A DNA stretch of 64,000 nt from Tatumella ptyseos (GCF_030552895.1 NZ_CP130649.1:2976001-3040000), one strand, 5' to 3'. Positions 20,941-30,940 are shown, counted from the stretch's first letter. Notes: generated by a model from the sequence alone, not told the origin. Numbers and translations are program-made.

Positions 20941-20978
20941 AAAAAAAAACCTGAACCAGATAGGTCTGGTTCAGGTTT
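20941..20978 (-). terminator. typA terminator
   Basis: A perfect 14-bp stem (20947-20960 and 20965-20978) with a 4-base loop is followed on the minus strand by at least nine T residues, 24 bp after the typA stop. This is a classic Rho-independent terminator. Confidence 0.92.
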
Positions 20979-21001
20979 AGCTCAATACTCAAAACTGAGA
21001 A

Positions 21002-22825
21002 TTAAGACTCTTTACTACCACGCGATGCACGTTTACGGTCATTTTCAGTTAAATGACGCTTACGGATACGAACAGAGACAGGTGTGACTTCAACTAATTC
21101 GTCATCATCGATGAACTCAAGCGCTTGCTCAAGGCTCATTTTGATTGCTGGAACCAGTGTTGTTGCTTCATCAGTCCCTGACGCACGCATGTTAGTCAGT
21201 TTCTTACCGGTTAAGCAGTTAACCGTCAGGTCGTTAGAACGTGAGTGAATACCGATGATTTGGCCTTCATACACTTCCGCACCGTGCCCTAAGAATAGCT
21301 TACCGCGGTCTTGCAGGCTGTACAGGGCAAATGCTACTGCTTTACCTTGACCGTTAGAGATCAATACACCGTTTTGACGTTGACCCACTTCACCTGGACG
21401 CATATCGTCGTAGTGACTGAAGGTTGAGTACAGTAGACCTGTACCTGAAGTCATGGTCATGAATTCGTTACGGAAACCAATCAATCCACGGCTTGGGATA
21501 ACGTAGTCTAAACGTACGCGGCCTTTACCATCTGGATCCATGTTTTTCATGTCGCCTTTACGCTCACCCATCGCTTGCATCACAGAACCTTGGTGCTGTT
21601 CTTCGATATCAAGGGTCACGTTTTCGAATGGCTCTTGTTTACGTCCATCAATTTGACGGAAGATAACTTTAGGACGAGATACTGCCATCTCGAAGCCTTC
21701 ACGACGCATGTTTTCGATCAGTACCGATAGGTGAAGTTCACCACGGCCTGAAACACGGAACGCATCAGCATCTTCAGTTTCTTCAACGCGTAAAGCAACG
21801 TTGTGTACCAGCTCTTTCTTCAGGCGGTCAAGGATTTGACGTGAAGTCACGTACTTACCTTCTTTACCACAGAATGGAGAGGTGTTTACACAGAAGAACA
21901 TGCTAACAGTTGGTTCATCAACGCTCAGCGCTGGCAGGGCTTCAACTTTCTGAGTATCACAGATAGTGTCAGAAATGTTCAGCTCACCTAAACCAGTGAT
22001 TGCAATGATATCACCCGCTTCCGCTAAATCAGATTCGATACGCTCAAGACCTAAGTGGCCCAGTACTTTACCGACTTTACCGTTACGAGTTTTACCTTCG
22101 CTATCGATAACCGTAACCTGTTGGTTAGGTTTGATTTTACCGCGCTTGATACGGCCGATACCGATAACACCTAAGTAGTTGTTGTAATCAAGTTGCGAAA
22201 TCTGCATTTGCAGCGCTCCATCTTGATCAACATTAGGAGCAGGAACGTGTTTTACGATCGCTTCGTACAGTGGCGTCATATCTTCAGCCATGTCTGCGTG
22301 ATCGTCGCCCGCAATCCCTTGGATTGCAGAAGCGTAGATAATTGGAAAATCTAGTTGCTCATCTGTCGCGTCTAAGTTAACGAACAGATCGAAGACTTGG
22401 TCAACCACCCAATCAGGACGCGCGCCCGGACGGTCAATTTTGTTGATAACAACAATTGGTTTTAGACCATGAGCAAACGCTTTCTTCGTTACGAAACGGG
22501 TCTGTGGCATAGGACCATCAATCGCATCAACGACTAACAGTACGGAATCGACCATAGACATAACACGCTCAACTTCACCACCGAAGTCGGCGTGTCCCGG
22601 GGTATCAACGATGTTGATACGGTAATCATTCCACTTAATAGCGGTGTTTTTTGCGAGGATAGTAATTCCACGCTCTTTCTCCAAGTCATTGGAGTCCATC
22701 ACACGCTCAGTCGCTTCAGTACGCTCGTCAAAGGTACCGGACTGTTGTAAAAGTTTGTCGACTAGGGTGGTTTTTCCATGGTCAACGTGCGCGATGATGG
22801 CGATATTACGCAATTTTTCGATCAC
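21002..22825 (-). CDS. typA: Ribosome-associated GTPase BipA/TypA
   Basis: Translational GTPase related to EF-G that aids 50S assembly at low temperature and stress adaptation. G motifs are [12 protein letters not shown] (G1), the ERGITI switch region (G2), [12 protein letters not shown] (G3) and NKID (G4). The EF-G-like domains and the BipA-specific C-terminal domain follow ([21 protein letters not shown]). It is 607 residues, as in E. coli. It is divergent from glnA with a 445-bp regulatory spacer, as in E. coli. Confidence 0.97.
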   Translation of the reverse strand: MIEKLRNIAIIAHVDHGKTTLVDKLLQQSGTFDERTEATERVMDSNDLEKERGITILAKNTAIKWNDYRINIVDTPGHADFGGEVERVMSMVDSVLLVVDAIDGPMPQTRFVTKKAFAHGLKPIVVINKIDRPGARPDWVVDQVFDLFVNLDATDEQLDFPIIYASAIQGIAGDDHADMAEDMTPLYEAIVKHVPAPNVDQDGALQMQISQLDYNNYLGVIGIGRIKRGKIKPNQQVTVIDSEGKTRNGKVGKVLGHLGLERIESDLAEAGDIIAITGLGELNISDTICDTQKVEALPALSVDEPTVSMFFCVNTSPFCGKEGKYVTSRQILDRLKKELVHNVALRVEETEDADAFRVSGRGELHLSVLIENMRREGFEMAVSRPKVIFRQIDGRKQEPFENVTLDIEEQHQGSVMQAMGERKGDMKNMDPDGKGRVRLDYVIPSRGLIGFRNEFMTMTSGTGLLYSTFSHYDDMRPGEVGQRQNGVLISNGQGKAVAFALYSLQDRGKLFLGHGAEVYEGQIIGIHSRSNDLTVNCLTGKKLTNMRASGTDEATTLVPAIKMSLEQALEFIDDDELVEVTPVSVRIRKRHLTENDRKRASRGSKES

Positions 22826-22993
22826 AGCTTTGCCTCAGGCATTAGAAATAGCGCGCTATTGTACACGGATTAGGCGAAAGACTGAACACGATCAGACGAT
22901 TCACAGCCCTTTTATGCAGTTTTTTTTTATGACTCAAGTTTATCGCCTTTTTTTGTGCAATTTCAGTGCAACATGACCACTCCTTATCCATAA

Positions 22994-23043
22994 TGCACTG
23001 TTATGGATCATTAAAGTTGACCATATCGCCCTTTATTGGTGCA
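22994..23043 (+). promoter_or_regulatory. Two NtrC-binding sites upstream of glnA
   Basis: Two 17-bp sites resemble the NtrC consensus TGCACY-N5-GGTGCA. Site 1 (22994-23010) has a perfect left half, TGCACT. Site 2 (23027-23043) has a perfect right half, GGTGCA. Their centres are 33 bp apart and lie about 143 and 110 bp before the predicted sigma-54 start, essentially the E. coli glnA arrangement. Further GTGCA half-sites occur at 22955-22975. Confidence 0.65.
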
Positions 23044-23117
23044 ATGCCCTGTAATACGACAAGGGCGAGGGTAGATAAAACTCGCCTCTGCTGGGCCTTT
23101 TCAGTGTTTTAGAAAAG

Positions 23118-23134
23118 TTGGCACGCTTTTCGCT
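23118..23134 (+). promoter_or_regulatory. Sigma-54 promoter of glnA (glnAp2-like)
   Basis: TTGGCACG followed by TCGCT matches the -24/-12 sigma-54 consensus YTGGCACGrNNNTTGCW at all but one defined base, with the correct GG-to-GC spacing. Transcription would start near 23145, giving a leader of about 125 nt. The rest of the 22826-23270 spacer should also hold the typA promoter and a sigma-70 glnA promoter, which I could not place firmly. Confidence 0.8.
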
Positions 23135-23270
23135 TTAAGAAAAATAAGCGAAAACGATAGCTAAAAAACGTTTTTAGGCGCTTGCCGGATTTCGGGTTAA
23201 AGGGTTGAGCCCTCGTAAGCATAATGCTTCCCATTTCCCCCACGATAATAGAGCTTTCAGGAGAGTAGAT

Positions 23271-24680
23271 ATGTCCGTTGAACACGTTCTCTCGTTGATG
23301 AACGAACATGAAGTCAAGTTTGTTGATCTGCGCTTTACAGACAGTAAAGGTAAAGAACAACACGTTACCATCCCTGCACATCAGGTGAATGAAGACTTCT
23401 TTGAAGAAGGTAAAATGTTCGATGGCTCATCCATCGGGGGTTGGAAAGGGATTAACGAATCAGACATGGTACTGATGCCAGACGTGACCACCGCCGTCCT
23501 TGACCCGTTTTTCGAAGATCCAACGCTAATCATCCGTTGTGATATTCTCGAGCCAGGCACCCTGCAAGGCTATGACCGTGATCCACGTTCAATCGCTAAA
23601 CGTGCTGAAGATTTCTTACGTACCTCAGGTATCGCAGATACCGTCCTGTTTGGACCAGAACCAGAATTCTTCTTATTTGACGACATCCGTTTCGGTTCTT
23701 CTACTTCTGGCTCCCATGTTGCGATTGACGATATCGAAGCTGCATGGAACACCGGTAAAGAGTACGAAGGCGGTAACAAAGGCCACCGTCCAGGTTTGAA
23801 AGGCGGCTACTTCCCGGTACCACCGGTCGATTCTGCCCAAGACATCCGTTCCGCCATGTGTCTAACCATGGAGCAAATGGGCTTAGTGGTTGAAGCACAC
23901 CACCATGAAGTCGCGACCGCAGGTCAAAACGAAGTGGCAACACGCTTCAACACCATGGTGAAAAAAGCGGACGAAATCCAGATCTATAAGTATGTGGTGC
24001 ATAACGTTGCACACGTGTACGGCAAAACCGCAACCTTTATGCCAAAACCAATGTTTGGCGATAATGGTTCTGGTATGCACTGCCACATGTCTTTATCAAA
24101 AGATGGTAATAACCTGTTTGCCGGCGATAAGTACGGCGGCCTGTCTGACATCGCTTTATATTACATCGGCGGTATCATCAAGCATGCTAAAGCGCTTAAC
24201 GCCTTAACTAACCCAACCACCAACTCTTATAAGCGTTTGGTCCCGGGTTATGAAGCACCGGTCATGCTGGCTTACTCTGCCCGTAACCGTTCTGCTTCAA
24301 TCCGTATTCCTGTTGTTGCAAGCCCTAAAGCACGTCGTATTGAAGCACGCTTCCCTGATCCAGCGGCTAACCCTTACCTAGCCTTCGCAGCACTACTGAT
24401 GGCAGGCCTAGACGGTGTGATCAACAAAATCCACCCTGGTGATGCGATGGATAAAAACCTCTACGATCTGCCTCCGGAAGAAGATGCAGAGATTCCAAAA
24501 GTAGCAGGTTCACTGGAAGAAGCGTTGAATGCCCTGAACGAAGACCGCGAGTTCCTGACCCGTGGCGGCGTATTCACCGACGAAGCTATTGATGCTTACA
24601 TCGAATTACGTAAAGCGGACAACGACCGTGTACGTATGACGCCACACCCGGTTGAATTTGAACTTTACTACAGCGTCTAA
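23271..24680 (+). CDS. glnA: Glutamine synthetase type I
   Basis: ATP-dependent condensation of glutamate and ammonia to glutamine, the core of nitrogen assimilation. Motifs are [18 protein letters not shown], the ATP-binding [23 protein letters not shown] and RIEARFPDP; the adenylylated tyrosine lies in NLYDLPPEE. The start at MSVEHVL is preceded by CAGGAG and gives 469 residues as in E. coli; a 22-residue upstream extension in frame is rejected. Activity is expected to be controlled by NtrC at transcription and by adenylylation. Confidence 0.98.
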   Translation: MSVEHVLSLMNEHEVKFVDLRFTDSKGKEQHVTIPAHQVNEDFFEEGKMFDGSSIGGWKGINESDMVLMPDVTTAVLDPFFEDPTLIIRCDILEPGTLQGYDRDPRSIAKRAEDFLRTSGIADTVLFGPEPEFFLFDDIRFGSSTSGSHVAIDDIEAAWNTGKEYEGGNKGHRPGLKGGYFPVPPVDSAQDIRSAMCLTMEQMGLVVEAHHHEVATAGQNEVATRFNTMVKKADEIQIYKYVVHNVAHVYGKTATFMPKPMFGDNGSGMHCHMSLSKDGNNLFAGDKYGGLSDIALYYIGGIIKHAKALNALTNPTTNSYKRLVPGYEAPVMLAYSARNRSASIRIPVVASPKARRIEARFPDPAANPYLAFAALLMAGLDGVINKIHPGDAMDKNLYDLPPEEDAEIPKVAGSLEEALNALNEDREFLTRGGVFTDEAIDAYIELRKADNDRVRMTPHPVEFELYYSV

Positions 24681-24712
24681 TTTTCGTTTGTAGTGTGTTG
24701 CCGTGAAGTCTT

Positions 24713-24737
24713 AGCCCATCCTCGGATGGGCTTTTTT
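24713..24737 (+). terminator. glnA terminator ahead of glnL
   Basis: AGCCCATCC pairs with GGATGGGCT and runs into six T residues, 32 bp after glnA. It should reduce read-through into glnLG, as known for the E. coli glnA-glnLG junction. Confidence 0.88.
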
Positions 24738-24781
24738 CTCGGGTGTCTTACCTGCGTGTCACCCCATTCTGGAGAGATGTA

Positions 24782-25831
24782 ATGCTTAGCAACACCGCCT
24801 CAGATGCCGTGCAGATCCTAAATTCGTTGATCAACTGCGTCCTTGTTGTCGACCATGAATTAGTGATCCATTATGCCAATCCCGCGGCGCAGCAATTACT
24901 CGCTCAGAGTTCACGTAAGCTGTTTGGAACACCCCTTCCAGAGCTCACGGGATATTTCTCCCTGAATGTTGAAGTGATGCACGAAAGCCTTAGCGTTGGA
25001 CAAGGCTTTACCGATAGCGAAGTCACGCTTGTGGTAGATGGTCGAGCGCATACGTTGGCACTCACTGCCCAGCCATTGCCTGACCAACAGATCCTGTTAG
25101 AAATGGCGCCAATGGATAATCAGCGCCGATTAAGCCAAGAGCAGCTGCAGCATGCCCAGCAAATCGCTGCACGTGATTTAGTTCGTGGGCTTGCCCATGA
25201 AATTAAAAACCCATTGGGAGGATTACGGGGAGCCGCTCAACTGCTTTCCAAAGCCCTGCCCGACCCGGCTTTGAAAGAATACACCAATGTCATTATCGAA
25301 CAGGCAGATCGTCTACGAAATCTCGTTGACCGCTTATTAGGCCCCCAACAGCCGGGTATGCATGTGATGCAAAATATCCATCAAGTGGCTGAACGTGTGG
25401 TGAAGCTGGTATCAATGGAATTACCCGATAATGTCACCTTAGTGCGTGACTACGATCCGAGTCTACCTGAACTACAGCATGACCCCGACCAAATCGAACA
25501 AGTTTTACTTAATATGGTGAGTAACGCGTTACAGGCACTAGGCCGCGAGGGAGGCACTATCACTTTACGCACCCGTACCGCCTTTCAGCTTACGCTTCAT
25601 GGCACGCGTTATCGCTTAGTCGCTCAAATTGATATTGAAGATGACGGGCCAGGCATCCCAACTCACCTGCATGACACCCTGTTTTATCCGATGGTCAGTG
25701 GGCGCGAAAACGGTACCGGATTAGGACTGTCGATTGCACGTAGCTTGATTGATCAACATACTGGCAAGATCGAGTTCAAGAGCTGGCCGGGCCATACCGA
25801 ATTTTCAATTTTTCTCCCTATTCGTCAGTGA
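24782..25831 (+). CDS. glnL: Nitrogen regulation sensor kinase/phosphatase NtrB
   Basis: Cytoplasmic histidine kinase that phosphorylates or dephosphorylates NtrC in response to PII. An N-terminal PAS domain (about residues 8-75, with [13 protein letters not shown]) precedes the H-box at H139 ([19 protein letters not shown]), the N-box ([14 protein letters not shown]), and G-boxes ([16 protein letters not shown]). The start at MLSNTAS fits the GGAGAG ribosome-binding site and gives 349 residues, equal to E. coli NtrB; the longer 13-residue extension would begin at the terminator. Confidence 0.96.
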   Translation: MLSNTASDAVQILNSLINCVLVVDHELVIHYANPAAQQLLAQSSRKLFGTPLPELTGYFSLNVEVMHESLSVGQGFTDSEVTLVVDGRAHTLALTAQPLPDQQILLEMAPMDNQRRLSQEQLQHAQQIAARDLVRGLAHEIKNPLGGLRGAAQLLSKALPDPALKEYTNVIIEQADRLRNLVDRLLGPQQPGMHVMQNIHQVAERVVKLVSMELPDNVTLVRDYDPSLPELQHDPDQIEQVLLNMVSNALQALGREGGTITLRTRTAFQLTLHGTRYRLVAQIDIEDDGPGIPTHLHDTLFYPMVSGRENGTGLGLSIARSLIDQHTGKIEFKSWPGHTEFSIFLPIRQ

Positions 25832-25838
25832 GGTTTCT

Positions 25839-27254
25839 ATGCAACAAGGGATAGTTTGGATCGTCGATGACGATAGTTCCATCCGCTGGGTGCTTGAACG
25901 CGCACTGACTGGCGCCGGGTTGGTCTGTACCACCTTTGAAAGTAGCCACGATGTATTAGATGCGTTAGCGACCAAAACGCCGGATGTATTGTTATCCGAT
26001 ATTCGTATGCCTGGCATGGACGGTTTGGGGTTACTCAAACAGATAAAAAAACGCCACCCCATGCTTCCGGTGATCATTATGACTGCGCATTCGGACCTCG
26101 ATGCGGCCGTTAGCGCTTATCAGCAAGGCGCATTTGATTACCTCCCCAAACCTTTCGATATTGATGAGGCCGTTGCTCTGACCGAACGGGCGATTAGCCA
26201 TTATCAAGAACAGCAGCAACCTCGCCATCAGCAAGAAGATGGCCCGACAACGGATATTATTGGTGAGGCCCCTGCTATGCAGGACGTCTTCCGTATTATC
26301 GGTCGTCTTTCACGTTCGTCTATCAGTGTCTTAATTAACGGTGAATCTGGCACGGGTAAAGAATTAGTCGCCCATGCCCTTCATCGCCATAGTCCGCGAG
26401 TGAAAGCTCCTTTTATTGCCTTGAATATGGCGGCAATCCCTAAAGATCTCATCGAATCAGAATTATTCGGCCATGAGAAAGGGGCATTTACGGGTGCAGG
26501 GCAAGTGCGACAAGGCCGCTTTGAACAAGCCGATGGCGGAACACTGTTTCTTGATGAGATAGGTGACATGCCATTAGACGTACAGACTCGATTGTTAAGA
26601 GTCCTGGCCGATGGTCAATTCTATCGCGTCGGCGGTTATGCACCGGTAAAGGTGGATGTGCGGATTATTGCCGCCACACACCAAAATCTTGAGCTACGTG
26701 TTCAGGAAGGTAAGTTTCGTGAAGACTTATTCCATCGACTCAATGTGATCCGTATCCACCTACCGCCCTTGCGTGAACGTCGAGAGGATATCCCTCGCCT
26801 CGCAAACTACTTTCTGCAAACGGCGGCGCGCGAGCTAGGGGTCGAAACCAAAATCTTGCACACTGATACCATCAACGCGCTCACCCACATGACGTGGCCG
26901 GGTAACGTTCGACAATTAGAAAATACCTGTCGTTGGTTAACCGTAATGGCTGCGGGACAAGAGGTTTTATTACAAGATCTCCCCCCTGAACTTTTTGATA
27001 ATACCGTCCCGCAGGAAAATACCAGCAGCCCATCCATTCCTGAAAGTTGGTCTGGACTGCTTGCCCAATGGGCGGAAAGAGCATTACGCTCTGGGCATCA
27101 GGATTTACTGTCAGAGGCTCAACCGGAAATGGAGCGGGTGCTCCTTACCACTGCACTGCAACATACCCGCGGGCACAAACAAGAGGCCGCACGTCTACTG
27201 GGCTGGGGCCGTAATACGCTGACACGTAAATTGAAAGAGTTAGGAATGGAGTAG
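25839..27254 (+). CDS. glnG: Nitrogen regulation response regulator NtrC
   Basis: Sigma-54-dependent activator. The receiver domain (residues 1-120) has the phosphorylated D54 in LLSDIRMPGMDG. The AAA+ domain (about 140-380) has Walker A GESGTGKE, the sigma-54 contact loop GAFTGA and the Walker B-type LFLDEIGDMP. The C-terminal Fis-like helix-turn-helix is AARLLGWGRNTLTRKLKELG. It begins 7 bp after glnL; the 30-residue upstream extension overlapping glnL is rejected because MQQGIVWIVDDD matches the NtrC N terminus. Confidence 0.97.
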   Translation: MQQGIVWIVDDDSSIRWVLERALTGAGLVCTTFESSHDVLDALATKTPDVLLSDIRMPGMDGLGLLKQIKKRHPMLPVIIMTAHSDLDAAVSAYQQGAFDYLPKPFDIDEAVALTERAISHYQEQQQPRHQQEDGPTTDIIGEAPAMQDVFRIIGRLSRSSISVLINGESGTGKELVAHALHRHSPRVKAPFIALNMAAIPKDLIESELFGHEKGAFTGAGQVRQGRFEQADGGTLFLDEIGDMPLDVQTRLLRVLADGQFYRVGGYAPVKVDVRIIAATHQNLELRVQEGKFREDLFHRLNVIRIHLPPLRERREDIPRLANYFLQTAARELGVETKILHTDTINALTHMTWPGNVRQLENTCRWLTVMAAGQEVLLQDLPPELFDNTVPQENTSSPSIPESWSGLLAQWAERALRSGHQDLLSEAQPEMERVLLTTALQHTRGHKQEAARLLGWGRNTLTRKLKELGME

Positions 27255-27261
27255 CACTAAC

Positions 27262-27285
27262 CGGGTCTAGCGACGCTTAGACCCG
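27262..27285. terminator. Bidirectional terminator between glnG and hemN
   Basis: CGGGTCTA pairs with TAGACCCG around an 8-base loop between the convergent glnG and hemN stops. Weak A/T tails are present on both sides. Confidence 0.65.
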
Positions 27286-27286
27286 A

Positions 27287-28660
27287 TTAGATTACCCGAG
27301 AAAACGCCTGTTGGCTGGCACGGGCGCGCGAATACTGATCGAAACATAGACAAATATGCCGGACTAACAACCGCCCTTTTGCCGTCACCTGGAGTCGTTC
27401 CGGCGTGATGATCAGTAAGCCATCGTCCTGCATCGGCGCTAACAGGCGAAGTTCTTCAGCAAAGTAGTCGGTAAAAGGTTGCGAAATGCTCGCCTCTACC
27501 TCACAAACCTCTAAAGTAAATTGGCACATTAGGGTAGTAATGATGTCACGACGCAAACAATCTTCTGCACTCAGTGAGAGTCCTCGTACCAAAGCACTTC
27601 CTTTCTCTGCGATGCGTGATGCCCAATCAGTGATTTTCTTTTCATTCTGGCTGTAAGTATCACCAATCATACTGATGGCCGATACCCCAACACCTAACAA
27701 GTCCGTCTGGCGTTGCGTGGTATATCCCTGAAAATTACGTTGTAAACTCCCCGCTCGTTGCGCAATAACAAGCTCGTCCTCCGGTAAAGCAAAATGATCC
27801 ATACCGATAAATTGATAGCCGCCAGCCTGCAACTGAGCAATGGTCTGTTGTAAGATCTTCAGCTTCTGCGCAGCACTCGGTAGTTCATTAGACTTAATTT
27901 TTCGCTGAGCAGCAAATAGCTCAGGCATATGGGCATAGTTGAAGACACTCATTCTATCAGGACGCAGTGCCAGTACCCTGTCGATAGTCTGCGCAAAACT
28001 TTCTACCGTCTGCTGAGGTAACCCGTAAATTAAATCGATATTCGTTGAGGTAAAATCCAGTGCCTTCATCGTCGAGAGCAGTTCGACAATCTGTGCTGCA
28101 TCTTGCTCGCGATTGACTCGCTGCTGTACCACAGGGTTAAAATCCTGTACGCCCATACTTAAACGATTAAATCCGATACGACGCAGAGCGGCTAATCGCT
28201 CGGTCGGAAATTGTCGAGGATCCAGCTCCAAAGAGATCTCGGCTGATCCCTCAACATTGAAGACCTCAGCAATCACACTCATTATCTCAGCAAGTTGCGT
28301 ATCACTGAGAAAGGTTGGAGTACCGCCGCCAAAATGAATCTGTGTCACCGATCGTTGCGAGAACAGAGGCGCTCGCTGGCGAAGCTCGACGATTAACTGC
28401 TGTAAATAGCGCTCGGCTTTTTCGGGATGGCGGGTGACGACTTTATTACAACCACAAAAATAACAAAGTTGATGGCAGAACGGGATATGCAGATAAAGGG
28501 AAAGAGGACGCCTAGGATAGCGTTGTGCGGCCGCACGAAAATCTTCTTCAGAAAAGTGAGGGGTAAATTCTAACGCCGTAGGGTAAGAGGTATAACGTGG
28601 GGAGGAAGTATTATATTTTTCAATCAGTGCCTGATCCCATTCGACGTCTTGTAGCAGCAT
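27287..28660 (-). CDS. hemN: Oxygen-independent coproporphyrinogen III oxidase
   Basis: Radical-SAM enzyme that decarboxylates coproporphyrinogen III to protoporphyrinogen IX in anaerobic haem synthesis. The 4Fe-4S cysteines are C62, C66 and C69 (CHQLCYFC) with C71 beside them, matching E. coli numbering. GGGTPTFL, the MGVQDFNP stretch and NIDLIYGLPQQT follow, and the protein ends in FSRVI as in E. coli. It is 457 residues. It is downstream of yihI on the same strand. Confidence 0.96.
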   Translation of the reverse strand: MLLQDVEWDQALIEKYNTSSPRYTSYPTALEFTPHFSEEDFRAAAQRYPRRPLSLYLHIPFCHQLCYFCGCNKVVTRHPEKAERYLQQLIVELRQRAPLFSQRSVTQIHFGGGTPTFLSDTQLAEIMSVIAEVFNVEGSAEISLELDPRQFPTERLAALRRIGFNRLSMGVQDFNPVVQQRVNREQDAAQIVELLSTMKALDFTSTNIDLIYGLPQQTVESFAQTIDRVLALRPDRMSVFNYAHMPELFAAQRKIKSNELPSAAQKLKILQQTIAQLQAGGYQFIGMDHFALPEDELVIAQRAGSLQRNFQGYTTQRQTDLLGVGVSAISMIGDTYSQNEKKITDWASRIAEKGSALVRGLSLSAEDCLRRDIITTLMCQFTLEVCEVEASISQPFTDYFAEELRLLAPMQDDGLLIITPERLQVTAKGRLLVRHICLCFDQYSRARASQQAFSRVI

Positions 28661-28826
28661 GCTTACCTCTTACGTTGGCTTTACCGTCGTGCTTTGCTCG
28701 CCCACTGCGAGAAAATAGACGTCGGGTCAACACAGACTTCCTGTGCGACAAGCGTAAAAGTTTACTGATACTCCAGGCGAGATAACAGGCGAATAATCCG
28801 GCAGGAATTGATCCAAGCCAATGCAT
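28620..28826 (-). CDS. Small hypothetical membrane protein upstream of hemN (doubtful)
   Basis: Open frame of 68 codons from an ATG at 28826. It has one hydrophobic segment (GSIPAGLFACYLAWSI, about residues 6-21) followed by a strongly basic tail. An AAGGA lies about 10 nt upstream. It fills the 222-bp gap between yihI and hemN and overlaps the first 41 bp of hemN in another frame. Some relatives carry a DUF2489-type gene at this spot, so this could be a shortened relic; that link is a guess from position. It may equally be noncoding. Confidence 0.3.
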   Translation of the reverse strand: MHWLGSIPAGLFACYLAWSISKLLRLSHRKSVLTRRLFSRSGRAKHDGKANVRGKHAATRRRMGSGTD

Positions 28827-28882
28827 TATCAATTAATCCTTCTGATGAATGGCAGGACGATCATTCCCCCTGCCACACAGTA

Positions 28883-29386
28883 TTACTGTCCTTTCAACAA
28901 GCGGTACATATCTTCTTCCGCTTCGTCGTCTTTCTCATCATCATCAATCTCAATACCCAGTAGCACCATCAGCTCTTCAATGCGATCTAAACGCGCTTCG
29001 AGCCAAGTTTGGTCTTCACCGCTCAGCGTATCGCCCGCTTCAAGGCGGTCCAACAACTGATCTAAACGTGGGTCATTTTCCAACATCCGTAATTCTTGTT
29101 GGCGGGTCATTTTTTCCGGTTCGGCATGAACGTTCGCAGCGGGTGCAGCGGCAACTTTACCTTCAGCGACCAAAGGTACTGGTGTTTTACTGCCAATACG
29201 AGGATCACTTTTCTTCGGGCCGGCATTACCTTGCTGTTGAGTCACTTTAGGGTGGCTACGGTTACCCGCCACATTGCCTTTAAGCTTATTTTTGCGTTTA
29301 CGCTCTCGGCCTTCAAGATTCAGTTCGGCACGTGTTTTACGACGTTCCGTAGACTTGCTTTTGGTCGGTCTGGAAGGTTGCTTCAT
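28883..29386 (-). CDS. yihI: Der GTPase-activating protein YihI
   Basis: Acts on the ribosome-assembly GTPase Der (EngA) and so affects 50S biogenesis. The 167-residue protein is highly basic at the N terminus (KSKSTERRKTRAELN), with DPRIGSKTPVPL in the middle and an acidic C-terminal half (LDQLLDRLEAGDTL, LDRIEELM, then D/E-rich). This layout matches E. coli YihI. The start at MKQPSRPTK is chosen by homology; a 22-residue extension upstream has no family match, and no strong Shine-Dalgarno precedes the chosen ATG. Confidence 0.88.
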   Translation of the reverse strand: MKQPSRPTKSKSTERRKTRAELNLEGRERKRKNKLKGNVAGNRSHPKVTQQQGNAGPKKSDPRIGSKTPVPLVAEGKVAAAPAANVHAEPEKMTRQQELRMLENDPRLDQLLDRLEAGDTLSGEDQTWLEARLDRIEELMVLLGIEIDDDEKDDEAEEDMYRLLKGQ

Positions 29387-29453
29387 AATGTCAGTCTCAA
29401 GGAGGATTACTTCGATAGGTTCTGGGCGCGAATCTAGCAGAAACTTGGACAAT

Positions 29454-29566
29454 AAAAAAGCGGTAACACTAAGGTTACCGCCCTTTCGTCCTTTTTTCGT
29501 AAATCCCTTACGTTGATGTTCGCATCCCGATCCCTGAACAACGTTCCTTAAAGCCCTCCATTAGCG
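29454..29566 (-). ncRNA. csrC: CsrC-like CsrA-sequestering small RNA
   Basis: In E. coli csrC lies between engB and yihI, transcribed toward yihI; this interval sits in the same place and orientation. On the minus strand it ends in a strong terminator (8-bp stem 29481-29460, then six T). Six GGA motifs occur in about 110 nt. One GGGA sits in the loop of the hairpin CGTAA-GGGAT-TTACG (29512-29498), the shape CsrA prefers. A larger stem (ACGTTG/CAACGT) encloses two more GGA motifs. A weak promoter (TTGTGT, 16 bp, TACAGT at 29577-29572) suggests a start near 29566. The 5' end is uncertain; a longer RNA is possible. Confidence 0.6.
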
Positions 29567-29818
29567 GATTAACTGTAGTTCAAGAAGCCAATAACACAAG
29601 GCAACATTAAGAATAAATTTCACTATTTATTCATCCATTTGATTTTTATTGGTTTTTACCGAATATCGGTCATGAATGGCTAGACTTGAGTCTTAACGGA
29701 GATTTTAAGGACGGTAATAAATCTCTCCGCAACCCACAATACGATAACAATGCGCGAAATCTAGGCAAAATGCAGGTATACTCGCGGTTTATGCTGCTAA
29801 AATTATGTGGAGTTTGCT

Positions 29819-30448
29819 GTGCCGACCTGGAATTATCACGTCACTCATTTTGTAACTAGTGCCCCAGATGTTCGTCATCTACCGGACGATACCGGCGCAG
29901 AAGTCGCCTTTGCTGGCCGCTCTAATGCCGGTAAGTCGAGTGCGTTGAATGCCTTAACCCAACAAAAAAGTCTTGCACGGACCAGTAAGACACCGGGACG
30001 TACACAACTTATTAACTTATTTGAAGTAGCAGACGGTGTTCGCTTAGTGGATTTACCCGGCTATGGTTACGCCGAAGTGCCAGAAGAGGTGAAACGCAAA
30101 TGGCAAAAATCTCTGGGTGAATATTTAGAAGTTCGCCAAGCGCTAAAAGGGCTTGTGGTGTTGATGGATATTCGTCATCCGATGAAAGAGCTCGATCAAC
30201 AAATGGTGACCTGGGCGGTCGCAAGCGATATTCCGGTACTCGTACTGCTAACCAAAGCCGATAAACTCGCGTCTGGCGCACGCAAAAAGCAACTTGCGAT
30301 GGTTCGTGAAGCAAGCCTAGCCTTTATGGGTGATGTGCAAGTGGAGCTTTTCTCTTCTTTGAAGAAGATGGGGATCGATAAGCTTAGCCAGAAGTTAGAT
30401 GATTGGTTTAGCGAGTACAGTGAACAGCAGGAAGCGTCTGAAGAATAA
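29819..30448 (+). CDS. engB: Ribosome biogenesis GTPase YihA/EngB
   Basis: Essential GTPase in 50S subunit assembly. G1 is GRSNAGKSS, the switch region has [13 protein letters not shown]3 is [11 protein letters not shown] and G4 is TKAD. The open frame could begin at GTG 29807, but the GGAG at 29809-29812 lies 6 nt before a second GTG at 29819, and the resulting N terminus ([10 protein letters not shown]) aligns with E. coli YihA. It is therefore a GTG start, 209 residues. It is convergent with spf, whose terminator hairpin probably also ends this transcript. Confidence 0.94.
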   Translation: MPTWNYHVTHFVTSAPDVRHLPDDTGAEVAFAGRSNAGKSSALNALTQQKSLARTSKTPGRTQLINLFEVADGVRLVDLPGYGYAEVPEEVKRKWQKSLGEYLEVRQALKGLVVLMDIRHPMKELDQQMVTWAVASDIPVLVLLTKADKLASGARKKQLAMVREASLAFMGDVQVELFSSLKKMGIDKLSQKLDDWFSEYSEQQEASEE

Positions 30449-30473
30449 TCCCTCTTTTTCTTCCCCCTAAACG

Positions 30474-30584
30474 AAAAAACGCCCCAGCGATAAACGAGAT
30501 CGCTGGGGCGGCTAATTTCTAGCCTAATCCGATTACGTGAAGTAAAAGGTCTTAAAGATAGAACATCTTACCTCTGTACCCTAC
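30474..30584 (-). ncRNA. spf: Spot 42 RNA
   Basis: Hfq-dependent RNA that represses galK and other sugar and secondary-metabolism mRNAs when glucose is present. The minus strand reads GTAGGGTACAGAGGTAAGA at the 5' end, then TTTTACTTCACGTAATCGG, and ends in a GC-rich terminator (GCCCCAGCGAT paired with ATCGCTGGGGC) plus six T. This is nearly identical to E. coli Spot 42 in its three unstructured regions; the terminator stem has drifted. A TACATT -10 lies 7 bp upstream. In E. coli polA borders spf; here a porin gene does. Confidence 0.95.
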
Positions 30585-30660
30585 AAGGCAAAATGTACCC
30601 CAAATTTTAGGTGCGGGAAAGGGCTTTTTTGATTCAAAAATAGCCTTTTCAGGTGATTTA

Positions 30661-30683
30661 CGCCGGATAGATCACATAAATAC
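30661..30683 (-). promoter_or_regulatory. Possible CRP half-site upstream of spf
   Basis: The minus strand has TTATGTGATCTA, a good left half of a CRP site, with a poor right half, about 85 bp upstream of the Spot 42 start. CRP represses spf in E. coli. The assignment here rests on half a site. The remaining spacer up to 30940 should hold the porin promoter, which I could not place. Confidence 0.35.
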
Positions 30684-30940
30684 CCCTAATCCCTCGCAAT
30701 AATGTTAAAAATATGTTTCTCAAATATAAAAAAAGGCGTATGCTCTGCCCCCGCTTTTTCAGACTTCTTTTCTGATTCAAATCAGCCTAAGGAGTGCGCT
30801 ATCGCTCACTTGTTGGGATGAGTATCTTTTTCGTGATCGAAGTCTAAAAGTACAAATATTTAATAAAATTGGCACTAATTTACACGTTATTCTGCGGTAA
30901 CCTCTTCTGAGTGTTAACACCTTATTTCGGGATAAAAATA

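Noticed and set aside
29713..29730. Confident GacA/UvrY box upstream of the CsrC-like RNA
   Set aside because: The central AGAGAT and the right TTAC fit, but the left half matches poorly, so it is kept only as a weak hint within the CsrC finding.
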